From Caballeronia grimmiae (GTDB taxonomy: Bacteria > Pseudomonadota > Gammaproteobacteria > Burkholderiales > Burkholderiaceae), in assembly GCF_000698555.1 (NCBI RefSeq), contig NZ_JFHE01000021.1:20168-84167 (forward strand): a DNA stretch of 64,000 nucleotides, read 5' to 3'. Positions 1 to 12,577 of this stretch are shown here, piece by piece (position 1 is the stretch's first letter; each line of letters opens with the position of its first letter). Under the pieces are notes generated by a model. It saw nothing but the letters and a program-made list of their open reading frames with translations. It was not told where the DNA came from and did not search any database. Made by a program: the position numbers and the translations under genes.

Positions 1-36
1 CCGCGGGTTCTTATAACAGCGCTTCGACGCGATGCC

Positions 37-2460
<2,424 letters not shown>

Positions 2461-2582
2461 TTCATTTCCCCATGAATGGAATCGGTTCGTTCGTAAGTAA
2501 GGCCGTTAAGAGCTATTGCAAGCCTTTATCGGAAGTGAAAAGTCGGTAGTCCAAGATCGTCAGCAAACGTCCACAAGATAAA

Positions 2583-2628
2583 CCGAAAAAATAAACAAAG
2601 GCCGTTCACGTTGCCATGAACGGCCTTT
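2583..2628 (-). terminator. Intrinsic terminator after clpX
   Basis: A perfect 12-bp stem (2597-2608 with 2617-2628, AAAGGCCGTTCA and its complement) has an 8-nt loop. On the minus strand it is followed by a T-rich tract. It ends clpX transcription before lon. Confidence 0.8.
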
Positions 2629-2647
2629 CGCCGACACACAGCCCGAA

Positions 2648-3919
2648 TTAATTCGACCCTGCTACTTTGGGTGCGTCTTCATAAATCAGCAGCGGCTTGC
2701 CGTCGCCGTCGATGGTGTTGTCATCGACGATGACCTTCGACACGCCCTTCATCGTCGGCAACTCGTACATCACGTCGAGCAACGCCTGTTCCAGAATCGA
2801 ACGCAGTCCGCGCGCGCCGGTCTTGCGGCGAATCGCCTTTTGCGCGATGGCCTGCAGCGCAGCCGGGCGAATCTCCAGTTCCACGCGCTCCATTGCGAAG
2901 AGCTTGTGATACTGCTTCACCAGCGCGTTCTTCGGCTCGATCAGGATCTTGACGAGCGCGGCTTCATCCAGCTTGCCGAGCGTGGCCACGACGGGCAGAC
3001 GGCCGATCAGTTCCGGAATCAGGCCGAACTTGATCAGATCTTCCGGCTCGACTTCGCGCAGCACTTCGCCGGCGTCGCGATCCTGCTTGCTCTTCACGCT
3101 CGCGCCGAAACCGATCCCGGTTTTCTCGGTGCGATCCGTGATGACCTTCTCGAGCCCGTCGAATGCGCCGCCGCAGATGAACAGGATGTTGGTCGTATCG
3201 ACCTGGATGAAATCCTGATTCGGATGCTTGCGTCCGCCTTGCGGCGGCACCGACGCCATCGTGCCTTCGACCAGCTTCAGAAGCGCCTGCTGCACGCCCT
3301 CGCCCGACACGTCGCGCGTGATGGACGGGTTGTCCGACTTGCGGCTGATCTTGTCGATTTCATCGATATAGACGATGCCGCGCTGCGCCTTGTCGACTTC
3401 GTAGTTGCAGTTCTGCAGCAGCTTCTGAATGATGTTCTCGACGTCCTCGCCGACATACCCCGCTTCGGTAAGCGTGGTGGCGTCCGCGATGACGAACGGC
3501 ACGTTCAGCATGCGCGCGAGCGTCTGCGCGAGCAGCGTCTTGCCGGAGCCGGTCGGCCCGATCAGCAGGATGTTGCTCTTCGACAGCTCGATGTCGTCCT
3601 TCTTGTCGAGATGCTTGAGCCGCTTGTAATGGTTGTACACGGCCACCGCGAGAATCTTCTTCGCGCGTTCCTGGCCGATCACGTACTGATTGAGGATATC
3701 GCTGATTTCCTGCGGGCTCGGCAGGTCGGACCTGGTCAGCCCGGCCTCTTCCGCCGCGCCGGCCGCCTCGTCGCGAATGATCTCGTTGCACAGGTCGATA
3801 CATTCATCGCAGATGAATACCGACGGGCCAGCGATGAGTTTTTTCACCTCATGCTGACTCTTTCCGCAAAACGAGCAATACAGCAGCTTTTCGCTGCTGG
3901 AACCTTTCTTGTCCGCCAT
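2648..3919 (-). CDS. clpX: ClpX, ATPase subunit of ClpXP protease
   Basis: ClpX is the AAA+ unfoldase that recognises tagged substrates and feeds them to ClpP. The 423 residues match the family. The N-terminal zinc-binding domain has Cys15, Cys18, Cys37 and Cys40. Walker A GPTGSGKT lies near residue 120, followed by Walker B VYIDEID. The usual ClpP-docking loop region follows the second half of the AAA+ core. It lies 170 bp downstream of clpP with no terminator visible between them, so a clpP-clpX transcript is likely. A GGAGG ribosome-binding site precedes the ATG at 3919. Confidence 0.98.
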   Translation of the reverse strand: MADKKGSSSEKLLYCSFCGKSQHEVKKLIAGPSVFICDECIDLCNEIIRDEAAGAAEEAGLTRSDLPSPQEISDILNQYVIGQERAKKILAVAVYNHYKRLKHLDKKDDIELSKSNILLIGPTGSGKTLLAQTLARMLNVPFVIADATTLTEAGYVGEDVENIIQKLLQNCNYEVDKAQRGIVYIDEIDKISRKSDNPSITRDVSGEGVQQALLKLVEGTMASVPPQGGRKHPNQDFIQVDTTNILFICGGAFDGLEKVITDRTEKTGIGFGASVKSKQDRDAGEVLREVEPEDLIKFGLIPELIGRLPVVATLGKLDEAALVKILIEPKNALVKQYHKLFAMERVELEIRPAALQAIAQKAIRRKTGARGLRSILEQALLDVMYELPTMKGVSKVIVDDNTIDGDGKPLLIYEDAPKVAGSN

Positions 3920-4089
3920 AGATGTGTAAGCCTCCGGACACTCTTGTTACATGATACGCCCATCGATCCGGGCACGCAGATTACCCCGCGCGGCCCGGCC
4001 GAAGGGCGTTTTGGCGTTGCGCCGCATCCGTCGTCCGAGTTCGACCGGCCTTGATTGGCAGGCCCGATGCAGCGCCGCTCCGGACGCCT

Positions 4090-4743
4090 TCAGGGACGCT
4101 TGTGCAGCACCTGGTCGACGATGCCGTAGGCTTGCGCGTCGTCGCCGGACATGAAGTTGTCGCGATCCGTGTCGCGCGCAATGCGCTCGACCGGCTGACC
4201 CGTGTGATGCGACAGCAGCTGATTGAGACGTTCCTTCAGGTACAGAATTTCCCGCGCCTGAATTTCGATATCGGATGCCTGGCCGCGTGCGCCGCCGAGC
4301 GGCTGGTGGATCATCACGCGGGCATTGGGCAGCGCCACGCGCTTGCCCTTCGCACCCGACGCCAGCAGGAACGCGCCCATGCTCGCAGCAAGGCCCATGC
4401 ACAGCGTGGAAACGTCCGGCTTCACGAACTGCATCGTGTCGTAGATGGCCATGCCGGCCGAGACCGAGCCGCCCGGGCTGTTGATGTACAGGCTGATGTC
4501 CTTGTCGGGATTCTCGCTCTCGAGAAACAGCAGCTGCGCGACGACGAGATTCGCCGACTGGTCGTTGACTTCGCCAACCAGGAAAACCACGCGCTCTTTG
4601 AGCAGGCGCGAGTAGATGTCATAGGCACGCTCGCCACGGCCGCTCGTCTCCACGACCATCGGAACGAGGCCGAGCGCCTGGGCTTCGAAGTCCCGTGGAG
4701 CATGGGACGCCAACGTGTCGAGCAATTCAGCGCGAAAGGTCAT
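4090..4743 (-). CDS. clpP: ClpP proteolytic subunit
   Basis: ClpP is the barrel-shaped serine peptidase partner of ClpX. I start it at the ATG at 4743 (217 residues, MTFRAELLD), because the upstream extension of the open frame is unlike the family. The catalytic Ser121 is in GLAASMGAF and His146 in MIHQPLGG; the catalytic Asp should lie in the C-terminal third. It sits between tig (upstream, separated by a terminator at 4826-4866) and clpX, the usual bacterial order tig-clpP-clpX-lon. Confidence 0.97.
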   Translation of the reverse strand: MTFRAELLDTLASHAPRDFEAQALGLVPMVVETSGRGERAYDIYSRLLKERVVFLVGEVNDQSANLVVAQLLFLESENPDKDISLYINSPGGSVSAGMAIYDTMQFVKPDVSTLCMGLAASMGAFLLASGAKGKRVALPNARVMIHQPLGGARGQASDIEIQAREILYLKERLNQLLSHHTGQPVERIARDTDRDNFMSGDDAQAYGIVDQVLHKRP

Positions 4744-4825
4744 GCAATTTCCTTGTTCGGAATAGGGATACTGAACGACGAAGAGACAGCCATTCAAACG
4801 GCATGGGCACGCTCGAACTTTAATG

Positions 4826-4866
4826 CAAAAAAGGCGTGCGGGCCGCCATCGACGACACCGCACGCC
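4826..4866 (-). terminator. Intrinsic terminator after tig
   Basis: The 9-bp stem GGCGTGCGG (4833-4841) pairs with CCGCACGCC (4858-4866). On the minus strand it is followed by six T residues. It separates tig from clpP, so clpP needs its own promoter in 4744-4826, or relies on read-through. Confidence 0.75.
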
Positions 4867-4881
4867 CCTTGGCCGTTCGCG

Positions 4882-6228
4882 TCAGGCCTGCGCCGTTGCG
4901 CTGGACAGTTCTTCGAAGCTGACTTCCTTGTCGGTCACCTTGGCCTTGCCGAGCACGAATTCGACGACGTTGCTTTCCACGACGTACGCTTCCATTTCGG
5001 CGAGGCGCTGCTGGTTCGAATAATACCAGCGGACGACTTCCTTCGGGTCTTCGTAGCTTTTCGCGAACTCGTCGACTTCAGCGCGGATCTGCTCCGGCTT
5101 TGCCTGCAAATCGTTGACTTTCACCAGTTCGGCGAGAACCAGGCCCAGCTTCACGCGGCGCTCTGCCTGCTCGGCGAACATTTCGGCCGGAATCGGCGCA
5201 TCCGCTGCGTTCGGCACGCCGCGTTGCTGCAGGTCCTGACGCGCCATTTCGACCAGACGCTGCTGATCCTGCTCGACGAGCGCCTTCGGCACGTCCAGCT
5301 CGGAAATCTTGAGCAGCGCGTCCATGACCTGGTTCTTCACGATCTGCTGCGTGCGGCGCTTGGCTTCACGCTCCAGGTTGTCCTTGATTTCGGCGCGCAT
5401 CTTCGTGAGATCGCCGTCTTCGATGCCGAGCGACTTCGCGAAGTCCGCGTCGACTTCCGGCAGATGCGGCCATTCGATCTTCTTCACGGTGATCGTGAAC
5501 TGCGCCGTCTTGCCGGCGACGTCCTTGCCGTGATAGTCGTCCGGGAACTTGAGGTCGAATTCGCGCGATTCGCCGACCTTCAGGCCCGTCGCAGCTTGTT
5601 CGAACTCCGGCAGCATGCGGCCTTCGCCGAGCACGAACGCGAAGTCCTGTGCGCTGCCGCCTTCGAATTCGACGCCATCCAGCTTGCCGACGAAGTCCAG
5701 CGTGATGCGGTCGCCGTCCTTGGCTGCCGTGTCCGTGCCGCCGTCGCCGTGCTCGCCGCCTTCGCCGCGTGCGTGGAAATGAACACGCTGCTTGCGCAGG
5801 ATTTCGAGCGTGCGGTCGACTTCCGCTTCGGAGATGGTCGTCACGGTGCGCTCGATTTCAGCGGTCGCGACGTCGCCCAGCTTGACTTCCGGATAGACCT
5901 CGAAGGTCGCGTCGAATGCGTAGGCATCTTCAGCCGCTTCGCCCTTCGGCGCAAAGCTCGGCTGGCCCGCGACGCGCAGGTTCTCGGCGCGCGTGACATC
6001 GAAGAACTCCTTGCCGACCTTGTCGCTCAGCACTTCGGCCTCGACCTGGCCGGCGTACTGCTGCGTGACCATCTTGAGCGGCACCTTGCCCGGGCGGAAA
6101 CCCGGCATGCGCACGTTCTTGGCCAGCTGGCGGATGCGCGACTCCACTTCCTTCTGAATCGAGTCTTTCGGCAGGGAAATGGTCAGGCGGCGTTCGAGCT
6201 TGCCGAGGTTTTCAACTACGTTAGCCAT
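4882..6228 (-). CDS. tig: Trigger factor (ribosome-associated chaperone, PPIase)
   Basis: Trigger factor binds the ribosome exit tunnel and shields nascent chains. The 448 residues fit the family. The N-terminal ribosome-binding domain includes the basic loop with GFRPGKVP (about residues 43-50), a variant of the signature that contacts L23. An FKBP-type PPIase domain (about 160-245) is preceded by a Gly/Asp-rich insertion ([10 protein letters not shown]) that is longer than in enterobacteria. The helical C-terminal arm domain follows. The ATG at 6228 is preceded by AGGACG. It is the first gene of the tig-clpP-clpX-lon run. Confidence 0.97.
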   Translation of the reverse strand: MANVVENLGKLERRLTISLPKDSIQKEVESRIRQLAKNVRMPGFRPGKVPLKMVTQQYAGQVEAEVLSDKVGKEFFDVTRAENLRVAGQPSFAPKGEAAEDAYAFDATFEVYPEVKLGDVATAEIERTVTTISEAEVDRTLEILRKQRVHFHARGEGGEHGDGGTDTAAKDGDRITLDFVGKLDGVEFEGGSAQDFAFVLGEGRMLPEFEQAATGLKVGESREFDLKFPDDYHGKDVAGKTAQFTITVKKIEWPHLPEVDADFAKSLGIEDGDLTKMRAEIKDNLEREAKRRTQQIVKNQVMDALLKISELDVPKALVEQDQQRLVEMARQDLQQRGVPNAADAPIPAEMFAEQAERRVKLGLVLAELVKVNDLQAKPEQIRAEVDEFAKSYEDPKEVVRWYYSNQQRLAEMEAYVVESNVVEFVLGKAKVTDKEVSFEELSSATAQA

Positions 6229-6737
6229 GGCTTCAATCGTCCTAGAGTAATTCGATGTTCGGTGTTCGGTTCTTCCGCGGTTCTAAAGGCGCGGGTCCGT
6301 GGAGGGCCGCCGGCGCTCTTCTCTTCAACGGCCGACGTTCGCGGAGCGCGAAAAAACGCGCCATTCAGAAAACGCCCGGACCGTCGCCGAGCGAGTCAGC
6401 CAACAGAGCCAGCCATTCTAGCAAACAAATCAAACCGCCTTTGCCTGCGGGAACGGCCATGCTGAGTTTCAGGCGCTTTCGGCCGTTTTAAGGCCGACTT
6501 TTCGCGTAAATCCGCGTTTTCGCGGCAAGCCGGGCCGACGCACAATGCCCGCTATGAGGCCACGGCTATTTTGCTGCGCGCAGCGCGCTGATAAGCTTGG
6601 CCGCGCAATCCGCTCGCGAAAGCGGCATGCATTGCCGCGGCGAATCACAGGCATGCCACAACAGCATAAATGGGGCGTGCCCGCAGCATTTCAATCGACT
6701 CTTCAGCGACCTTTTACTATCAGAACATCGAGACACC
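6229..6737. other. Divergent intergenic region tig/garK
   Basis: This 509-bp gap between divergent genes holds no credible reading frame. A small hairpin, TCGGCC (6479-6484) pairing with GGCCGA (6492-6497), is followed by CTTTT. Promoters for both genes must lie here, but none has two good boxes: TACTAT at 6715-6720 is the best -10 candidate for garK and lacks a clear -35. Confidence 0.5.
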
Positions 6738-7892
6738 ATGCCTAACGTCACGCCAGCCGCGCCCGCTCCCGTCGTCGTCATCGCTCCGGATTCGTTCAAG
6801 GGATCGCTCTCAGCCGAAGGCGTCGCGAACGCCATCGCGGAAGGCATCAGGCGGGCGCGGCCGGACGCGGAAATCCGCATTCGGCCGATGGCCGACGGCG
6901 GCGAAGGCACGCTCGACGCGATGCTCGCCGCCGGCGGCGAGCGGCGTCTCCTGAACGTGCGCGGCGCGGCGTCCGCCCGGCGCGATGCGGCGACGGGTCT
7001 GCTTGCCGATGGCAGCGCGATCATCGAAACGGCGGAAGTGGTCGGCATCACGGACCCCGACGGCATGGCCGTGCCGGTCACGGAGCGCAGCACGCTCGGC
7101 ATGGGCGAGGCGATCCGCGCCCTGCTCGACTCGGGCGCGCGCCGGTTCTTCGTCGCGCTCGGCGGCAGCAGCACGAACGATGGCGGCGCGGGCCTGCTCG
7201 TCGGCCTCGGGCTTAAGCTCTTCGATGCGGACGGTCAGGAATTGCCGCCGACGCCGTCGTCGCTCGCGAAAATCGCGCGTGTCGATGCAACGGGGCTGGA
7301 TCCGCGCGTGAAAGAAGCGGAGTTCGTCGGCATGTCCGATGTCGATAACCCGCTCACCGGCGAGCATGGCGCGACCGCCGTGTTCGGCCCGCAGAAAGGC
7401 GTGACGCCCGAGCAGATCGCGGCGATCGACGCCGCCCTCGCCCATTTCGCGGATCGGCTCGAACCGGCGATGGGCGTCGTCAAGCGCAACGAACCGGGCG
7501 CGGGCGCGGCCGGCGGGCTCGGTTTTGCGCTGCACATGCTCGGCGCGCGCTTCGAAACCGGCGCGGAAGTCGTGGCGCGCGAGATCGGCCTGGACGATGC
7601 CCTCGCCGGCGCGAACTGGCTCATCACCGGCGAAGGCCGCTCGGACGTGCAGACGCTGCACGGCAAGGCGCCTTTCATCGCCTGCAAGCATGCGCGGGCG
7701 GCGGGCGTGACGGCGTCGCTGCTGTCGGGCGCCGTCGATTCGGCGGCGCTGCCGCGTCTGTCGGAGTTTTTCAGCGGATGCTTCTCGCCCGCGCCGGGTC
7801 CGATCACCCTCGATGTCGCGATCCGCGACGCCGCCCGCTTGCTGGCGAACGAAGCCGAACAGCTCACACGCTTGCGATTCGGCGCGGTCTGA
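6738..7892 (+). CDS. garK: Glycerate 2-kinase (GarK/GlxK family)
   Basis: Phosphorylates D-glycerate with ATP, giving 2-phosphoglycerate in the class I glycerate kinase family (PF02595). I start it at the ATG at 6738 (384 residues, MPNVTPA), matching the usual 380. The N-terminal APDSFKGSLSA motif, IRPMADGGEGT, the Gly-rich LGGSSTNDGGAG segment and GEGRSDVQTLHGKAP near residue 300 are family hallmarks. It stands alone here, but the genes that generate its substrate from glyoxylate (gcl, hyi, glxR) are at the right end of the window. The downstream PepSY gene converges on it. Confidence 0.93.
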   Translation: MPNVTPAAPAPVVVIAPDSFKGSLSAEGVANAIAEGIRRARPDAEIRIRPMADGGEGTLDAMLAAGGERRLLNVRGAASARRDAATGLLADGSAIIETAEVVGITDPDGMAVPVTERSTLGMGEAIRALLDSGARRFFVALGGSSTNDGGAGLLVGLGLKLFDADGQELPPTPSSLAKIARVDATGLDPRVKEAEFVGMSDVDNPLTGEHGATAVFGPQKGVTPEQIAAIDAALAHFADRLEPAMGVVKRNEPGAGAAGGLGFALHMLGARFETGAEVVAREIGLDDALAGANWLITGEGRSDVQTLHGKAPFIACKHARAAGVTASLLSGAVDSAALPRLSEFFSGCFSPAPGPITLDVAIRDAARLLANEAEQLTRLRFGAV

Positions 7893-7913
7893 GCATCGCG
7901 GGAGCGCGGCGCG

Positions 7914-9356
7914 TCAGGCTCGCGCCTGCGCCCCGGATCGACGTCCGAACGCCAGTCGATCCAAACACCATACGGCAAGCATCGTCGCACCCATCAGCGG
8001 AAACACGACGCCCACGAGCGCCAGCCCGCCGCGCCACGCGCGCATCGGCGGGCGCTTGGCCGGACGCGACGGCGCGCCGAGCGTGCGCGTCGGACGGCGC
8101 TTGAGCCACATCACGAAGCCCGTCACCGAAAGCGCCGCCAGTCCGAGCGAAATCGCGGAACAGATGATCTGATTGGCCATCCCGAAGTAGCGTCCCATGT
8201 GCAGCGACGTGCCGTACGAGATGACTTGCGCGATCGCTCCGTAGCTCTGATACGAGATATCGGACAGCACGCGGCCGGTGTATTGATCGACGTGCAACGT
8301 GCGCTCCGCTTGCGGATCGGCGGGGAAGTACGACACCGTGTACACGCCGGTCGGAGAGGACGGCAACGCGATGCCGTAGTCATCGGCGATACCGTGCTTC
8401 GCCGCCAGCGCGACCACGTCGTCGAGCGGCACACGCGACGCAGCCGCGTGGCCCGCGCTATCCGGTACCACAGTCGCGCCCACGGCCCACGGCGTCTGGT
8501 GCAGCGGCAAATCGTCCATCTTCATCGCCATGCCGTGCATCGCATGTTCGCCGCCTTCGGGTGACGCCTTGCCGGGCGCGGTCGAATGCACGTGCGCCTC
8601 GCCCCACGCGCCTTTCGGATAGCCGAGGGATGCCGATGTCGCCAGCGCCTTGAACTGCTTGCCCCACGAGTTGGACCACGGCAGGCCGCTCAACACGAAG
8701 AACAGCGCGCCGATAGCGAGCCACACGCCGCCCACCGCGTGCAGGTCGCGCCACCACGCGCGCCCGTTAAGCGACAAGCGCGGTAGCCACACGCCAGCCG
8801 CACGGCGGCCCGCGCTGCCCCACGGCCACCACAGCGCGACGCCCGTGCCGATCATCACGAGCGTCCAGCAGCCGGCCAGTTCCATGAGCAGTTCGCCGGT
8901 CTTGCCGAGCATCAGCCCGCGATGCAGGTTGCGAATCTGCCTCATCAACCGGTGCTCGACGCTCAGCGTTCCGAGCACCGCGCCGTCGTACGGATTGACG
9001 TAGACGCTCTCGCTTTCGCCCGACGGCAGCCGGAACACGAACTCGGCGCTGCGTGTGGGATCGGTCTCGATCTGCGCGAGCGTCGCCACTGCATCGCGCG
9101 GCTCGGCGGCGATCGCCTTTGCGAGCAGCGCATCCTGCGAAAAACGCGGAGCGCGGGTATCGGCGACGATCATCCGGTCGCGATACAACATCGGCTCGAT
9201 TTGCGGCTGGAAGCAATACAGCGTGCCGGTGATCGCCAGCACGATCAGCAGCGGCATCACGAAGAGTCCCGCATAAAAGTGCCAGCGCCAGAGCGTGCGG
9301 CGCTCGGCGATGACGTCGCTATCCGGTTCGGCGAGTGTGGATTGAGGTGCGTGCAT
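7914..9356 (-). CDS. PepSY-associated membrane protein (PiuB-like)
   Basis: This 480-residue inner membrane protein belongs to the PepSY-associated TM family (COG3182, PiuB-like), often linked to siderophore or metal-uptake receptors. I start it at ATG 9356 (MHAPQSTLAEP); the longer open frame reads into the receptor gene. A first TM segment (about 25-50, LWRWHFYAGLFVMPLLIVL), a large PepSY-containing periplasmic domain, TM segments near 185-205 and 235-260, and a C-terminal TM pair fit the family. The region around 295-325 is His/Met-rich (HAMHGMAMKMDD), suggesting metal contact. It is the last gene of the DUF2946-receptor-PepSY run, 41 bp after the receptor. Its role may be reduction or release of imported metal, which is inference. 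Confidence 0.85.
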   Translation of the reverse strand: MHAPQSTLAEPDSDVIAERRTLWRWHFYAGLFVMPLLIVLAITGTLYCFQPQIEPMLYRDRMIVADTRAPRFSQDALLAKAIAAEPRDAVATLAQIETDPTRSAEFVFRLPSGESESVYVNPYDGAVLGTLSVEHRLMRQIRNLHRGLMLGKTGELLMELAGCWTLVMIGTGVALWWPWGSAGRRAAGVWLPRLSLNGRAWWRDLHAVGGVWLAIGALFFVLSGLPWSNSWGKQFKALATSASLGYPKGAWGEAHVHSTAPGKASPEGGEHAMHGMAMKMDDLPLHQTPWAVGATVVPDSAGHAAASRVPLDDVVALAAKHGIADDYGIALPSSPTGVYTVSYFPADPQAERTLHVDQYTGRVLSDISYQSYGAIAQVISYGTSLHMGRYFGMANQIICSAISLGLAALSVTGFVMWLKRRPTRTLGAPSRPAKRPPMRAWRGGLALVGVVFPLMGATMLAVWCLDRLAFGRRSGAQARA

Positions 9357-9397
9357 GACGTGTCCTGTCGAATGTTTGAGTTGAGAACAAACCGGCT

Positions 9398-11770
9398 TCA
9401 GATGCCGATGCGCCCTTCCACGTAGAACGTGCGGCCCGGATAGGGATGAAAGACGTAGTAGCGTCGATCGAACAGGTTGTCGACGCCCACGCCCAGTTGC
9501 GTCGTCTTGGTCGGCTTGTAGGTCAGCTTCGCATCGACGACGGCATACGTGCTCGTGCCGCCATAGGTATTCGGATTGACGTCGGTGTTGGTGAGCGTGT
9601 TGTACTGGCGGCCCGAGTAGCGCAGCGCGAGCGTGCCCGCCATGTTCGCGGTCGCGCGATACGTCGCCACGGCGTTCACGCGCCACAACGGAATGCGATA
9701 GAAATACTTGCCGACCGACGCCGGGTTAGTGCTGTTCTCGATGATCTTCGACTGCGTGTACGCCACGTTCGCGGCGAGATCGAGGCCGCGCAGCAACACG
9801 TCCTGCCCTTCGTAGCTCGCTTCGGCTCCGCGCGACCGCACCTTGCCGATGTTCTGGAAGTTCGTGACGTTCGGAATGACGGTCGTGTTCGTCTGGCTCA
9901 GGATCGTGTTCTTTACGTCATCCTGAAAGAGCGTGAAGCGGTAGAGGCCGTTGCCATGCGTCCATTCGGCGGTGAGTTCCTTCGAAAGATCGTTCTCCGG
10001 CTGAAGGTTCGGATTGCTGTTGATGATCGACACGCCGTTGATTTGCCCCTGGAACAACTCGCCGACGGTCGGAAACCGATACGCGCGCCCGATGGATGCC
10101 CGCAGCGTCAGATCGTTGGTCGCGTCGAACGACAGCGATGCTTTTGGCGACCAGTGGCTCTGGCTGACATCGCCATAAGCGAGCGACGTGGCGCCGAGCG
10201 CGCGCGAGCCGTCGTAGGCATTCCAGTTCTCGTAACGCACGCCATAGGTGAACGCCCAGCGCGGCAGGAACCGCCACGCGTCCTGTGCGTACAGGGCTTG
10301 CGTGCGCGTGCGGCCGGCGAACGCATTGGCGAAGGACACGCCCCGGCCATCGCGCCACGCGGCCGTGTTCGACGTCACGTTGTCGAGAAAATAGTTGTCG
10401 TAGTGATAGCCGAACGATACGGCGTGCGCGGCCAGTCCCGAGCTTGCCGACGGTGTCCAGCTCGTGCGCAGGTCGAGCGACTTCCATCCCGAGCCGGAAC
10501 CATCCGTGAGCGTGCCGGGGCCGTCGCCGGGCACGCCGGAATTCGCCGTGCGCGCGATGCTCTGCGTGATGTCGAAGTACGAAGCGACGGCTTCCGCGTT
10601 CCAGCCCGTATCGTTGTGCGTGCGCAGCGACAAGCCGTAGAGGAAGTTTTCGCTCGACCCCATGCTCGGCGCGAACGCGGCGACGGGCAGGTTGTATTCG
10701 AAGCCGTCGATGTTCACGCGGCCGCTATAGACCGGATTGCCGGCGGCATCGCGCAGGAAGGTTGTAGTGTCGCTGTTGTACTTCTGATGCCAGTAGCCGA
10801 GCGTGAAGCCGGCCTGCAGCGTGTTCGTCAGGTCGTAGGCGAGCTTCACGCGCAACTGGTCCTGAAACGTTCGCTCGATGCCTTCGGCCGTCGTGCCGAC
10901 AACCGCTGTGCGCGCGTTGAACTGGTCGTTGTAGAAGCGCGCGCCGGTGACGGGCGTATCGGCGGCGGTGGCGGGCGTGCGCGATTGCGCGAAGGTCGCG
11001 AACTGGAGCGGCTGGCCGGTGTTCTCCAGATGATCGAAGCCGATCAGGAACGAGAATCTGCCGATGCGGTCGCCTACTTTACCCGTCGTGTTCGTGCCGT
11101 TGAAGCTGCGGTTGATGCCGAACAGATCGAAGTGTTGCGTGAACGCCTGCACTTTCGCGTCGGCTTCGAACTGCGTCGGCATGCGGGTGGTGATGGCGAC
11201 GGTCGCGCCGATCGAGTTGCCGGGATAAAGCGCCGAGTACGGCCCGTAGATGACGTCGGTGCGGGCGATGTCGTCGGCGAAAACCATCGACCAGCGCGGC
11301 GCGAACGACCACGTATTGCCGAGGAAATTGCTGAGCAGCAAGCCGTCCGCGTACACGAGGCCGCGCGCCGTTTGCGCGTTGCTCGTGCCGCGCACGGAGA
11401 TGGTCGCGTTCGGATCGCCGATGAAACGCTTGCGCACGGCCATGTTCGGCGCGTACTTCAGCACGTCTTCGGGCGTCGTGACGTTCCAGTACTGGAACTG
11501 GTCGGCGGTCACCGTGTTGACGCTGGCGGGCAGGTTCGGATCGAGCGGAGAGCGTACTGCCGACGATGACTGCGCCGTCACGACGACGGGCGCAAGCGTG
11601 GTTTCGGGTTCGGCTTCGGGCGAATTGGCGGCGGTGGCTGTAGCCGTGGCGGCGGCGGGCGTAGCGGACCAGGCCGCATGCGCCAGGAGCGACAACGGCA
11701 AAGCCGCGCGCCATGGCGTGACGGCGCGACGGCGCGAATGCCGGCGCGCTCGCTTGAGGAGCGTGAACAT
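9398..11770 (-). CDS. TonB-dependent outer membrane receptor
   Basis: This 790-residue outer membrane importer uses TonB energy for a ferric siderophore or another metal complex. A signal peptide with a long basic N-terminus (RARRHSRRR) precedes a hydrophobic core, and an Ala/Thr-rich linker leads to the TonB-box-like VVVTAQ (about 62-67). The plug domain contains ISVRGTSN and VIYGPYSALYPGNSIGA. The C-terminal barrel includes the NPNLQPENDLSKELTAEW type motif and ends in GRTFYVEGRIGI. The ATG at 11770 has an AGGAA ribosome-binding site. The upstream His-rich DUF2946 gene and the downstream PepSY gene suggest metal transport. The substrate cannot be read from sequence, and no Fur box was evident upstream of the cassette. 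Confidence 0.9.
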   Translation of the reverse strand: MFTLLKRARRHSRRRAVTPWRAALPLSLLAHAAWSATPAAATATATAANSPEAEPETTLAPVVVTAQSSSAVRSPLDPNLPASVNTVTADQFQYWNVTTPEDVLKYAPNMAVRKRFIGDPNATISVRGTSNAQTARGLVYADGLLLSNFLGNTWSFAPRWSMVFADDIARTDVIYGPYSALYPGNSIGATVAITTRMPTQFEADAKVQAFTQHFDLFGINRSFNGTNTTGKVGDRIGRFSFLIGFDHLENTGQPLQFATFAQSRTPATAADTPVTGARFYNDQFNARTAVVGTTAEGIERTFQDQLRVKLAYDLTNTLQAGFTLGYWHQKYNSDTTTFLRDAAGNPVYSGRVNIDGFEYNLPVAAFAPSMGSSENFLYGLSLRTHNDTGWNAEAVASYFDITQSIARTANSGVPGDGPGTLTDGSGSGWKSLDLRTSWTPSASSGLAAHAVSFGYHYDNYFLDNVTSNTAAWRDGRGVSFANAFAGRTRTQALYAQDAWRFLPRWAFTYGVRYENWNAYDGSRALGATSLAYGDVSQSHWSPKASLSFDATNDLTLRASIGRAYRFPTVGELFQGQINGVSIINSNPNLQPENDLSKELTAEWTHGNGLYRFTLFQDDVKNTILSQTNTTVIPNVTNFQNIGKVRSRGAEASYEGQDVLLRGLDLAANVAYTQSKIIENSTNPASVGKYFYRIPLWRVNAVATYRATANMAGTLALRYSGRQYNTLTNTDVNPNTYGGTSTYAVVDAKLTYKPTKTTQLGVGVDNLFDRRYYVFHPYPGRTFYVEGRIGI

Positions 11771-11860
11771 CGTGGATTCCTGAATGAGCTGGCGAGCGAC
11801 CGCGTCGCCCGCGCGCTCATGCGCCGGGCGAACGACTACGCGATCGGACGGGAGACGGCT

Positions 11861-12328
11861 TCAAGAAAGGACGGGAGGCGCGCGCGGTGAAGCGGCGTTG
11901 AAAGACTTCGTCGTGACGATGCGGATCGGCACGACCGGCGCGACGCGCGCGACGCGCTCCATCGATGCGACGGCATGCGAAGCCGCAAAAACCACCGGCA
12001 AATGATGCGCGAGCAGTCCGCAATACGAGCAGGCATCTAAGTGGCCAGCGTGTTCGCCGGCGCCCGCGTGAGACGCGTGGGCTGCGGGTTCGTCGGCGTC
12101 TGCGTCTGCATCGTCGTCGGCATCCGCGTCTGCGTGGTGGTGAGCGTGCTCGTCGGCGGTCGAGAAGACGCTGGGGAGCGTATCGACGGTGCAGAACGCG
12201 GCGGCTTCGGTATCGAGCGCGGCATTGCGAGCGGCGATGCTCTGGCTGATGACCGGCGCGACAATAGCCAGCCACATGGCGGCAATGCCGAGCCATGCGA
12301 CGAAGCGATTGCGCGCGTTGCGGGTCAT
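11861..12328 (-). CDS. DUF2946 protein with His/Asp-rich segment
   Basis: This 155-residue protein has the DUF2946 hallmark CSYCGLLAHHLP near residue 100. I choose the ATG at 12328 (MTRNARNRF), which opens with a membrane-anchor or signal segment (AWLGIAAMWLAIVAPVI). Between about residues 55 and 95 lies a striking low-complexity stretch of His, Ala, Asp and Glu (HAHHHADADADDDADADADE, then HASHAGAGEHAGH). Such composition suggests binding of divalent metal in the periplasm. The function of DUF2946 is unknown; members often neighbour TonB receptors, as here, where it is the first gene of the cassette and 90 bp ahead of the receptor. Function as a metallochaperone or sensor is inference. Confidence 0.85.
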   Translation of the reverse strand: MTRNARNRFVAWLGIAAMWLAIVAPVISQSIAARNAALDTEAAAFCTVDTLPSVFSTADEHAHHHADADADDDADADADEPAAHASHAGAGEHAGHLDACSYCGLLAHHLPVVFAASHAVASMERVARVAPVVPIRIVTTKSFNAASPRAPPVLS

Positions 12329-12491
12329 GAGCAGGAAGAGGAAGGATGCGAAAGGCGAGAATGACGTGATTCTAGGCAGAGGGCTGCCGGGCCGCAATCG
12401 CCAGGCGCGCATGGCGGATATCGACTGCCATTCGTCCTTCGCGTACGGACCATGCGCCGCGCAGCCGATGCCCGCGTGCGATGCAATTTGG

Positions 12492-12520
12492 CAGACATCG
12501 CCTGACGAATGCGTTAGAAT
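12492..12520 (+). promoter_or_regulatory. Candidate promoter of tRNA-Leu
   Basis: A -10 TAGAAT at 12515-12520 lies 17 bp from CAGACA at 12492-12497, a 4/6 match to the -35 consensus. The tRNA 5' end is 58 bp from the -10, a normal leader length. Confidence 0.4.
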
Positions 12521-12577
12521 GCGCGGCTTGGCACAGTGGACCGGTGCCGGACACGGCGGTTGCACAGCCCCCGTGCT

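Noticed and set aside
2461..2582. Sigma-32 promoter for lon
   Set aside because: A CTTGCAA-like -35 is visible, but no CCCCAT-type -10 occurs at the right distance.
4051..6465. 804-residue plus-strand frame opposite clpP and tig
   Set aside because: It spans two well-defined minus-strand genes and the gap between them, with unnatural composition.
9446..11569. 707-residue plus-strand frame opposite the TonB receptor
   Set aside because: Codon shadow of the receptor; no start signal and no recognisable domain.
12329..12577. Fur box upstream of the DUF2946-receptor cassette
   Set aside because: No sequence near the GATAATGATAATCATTATC consensus was found on either strand.
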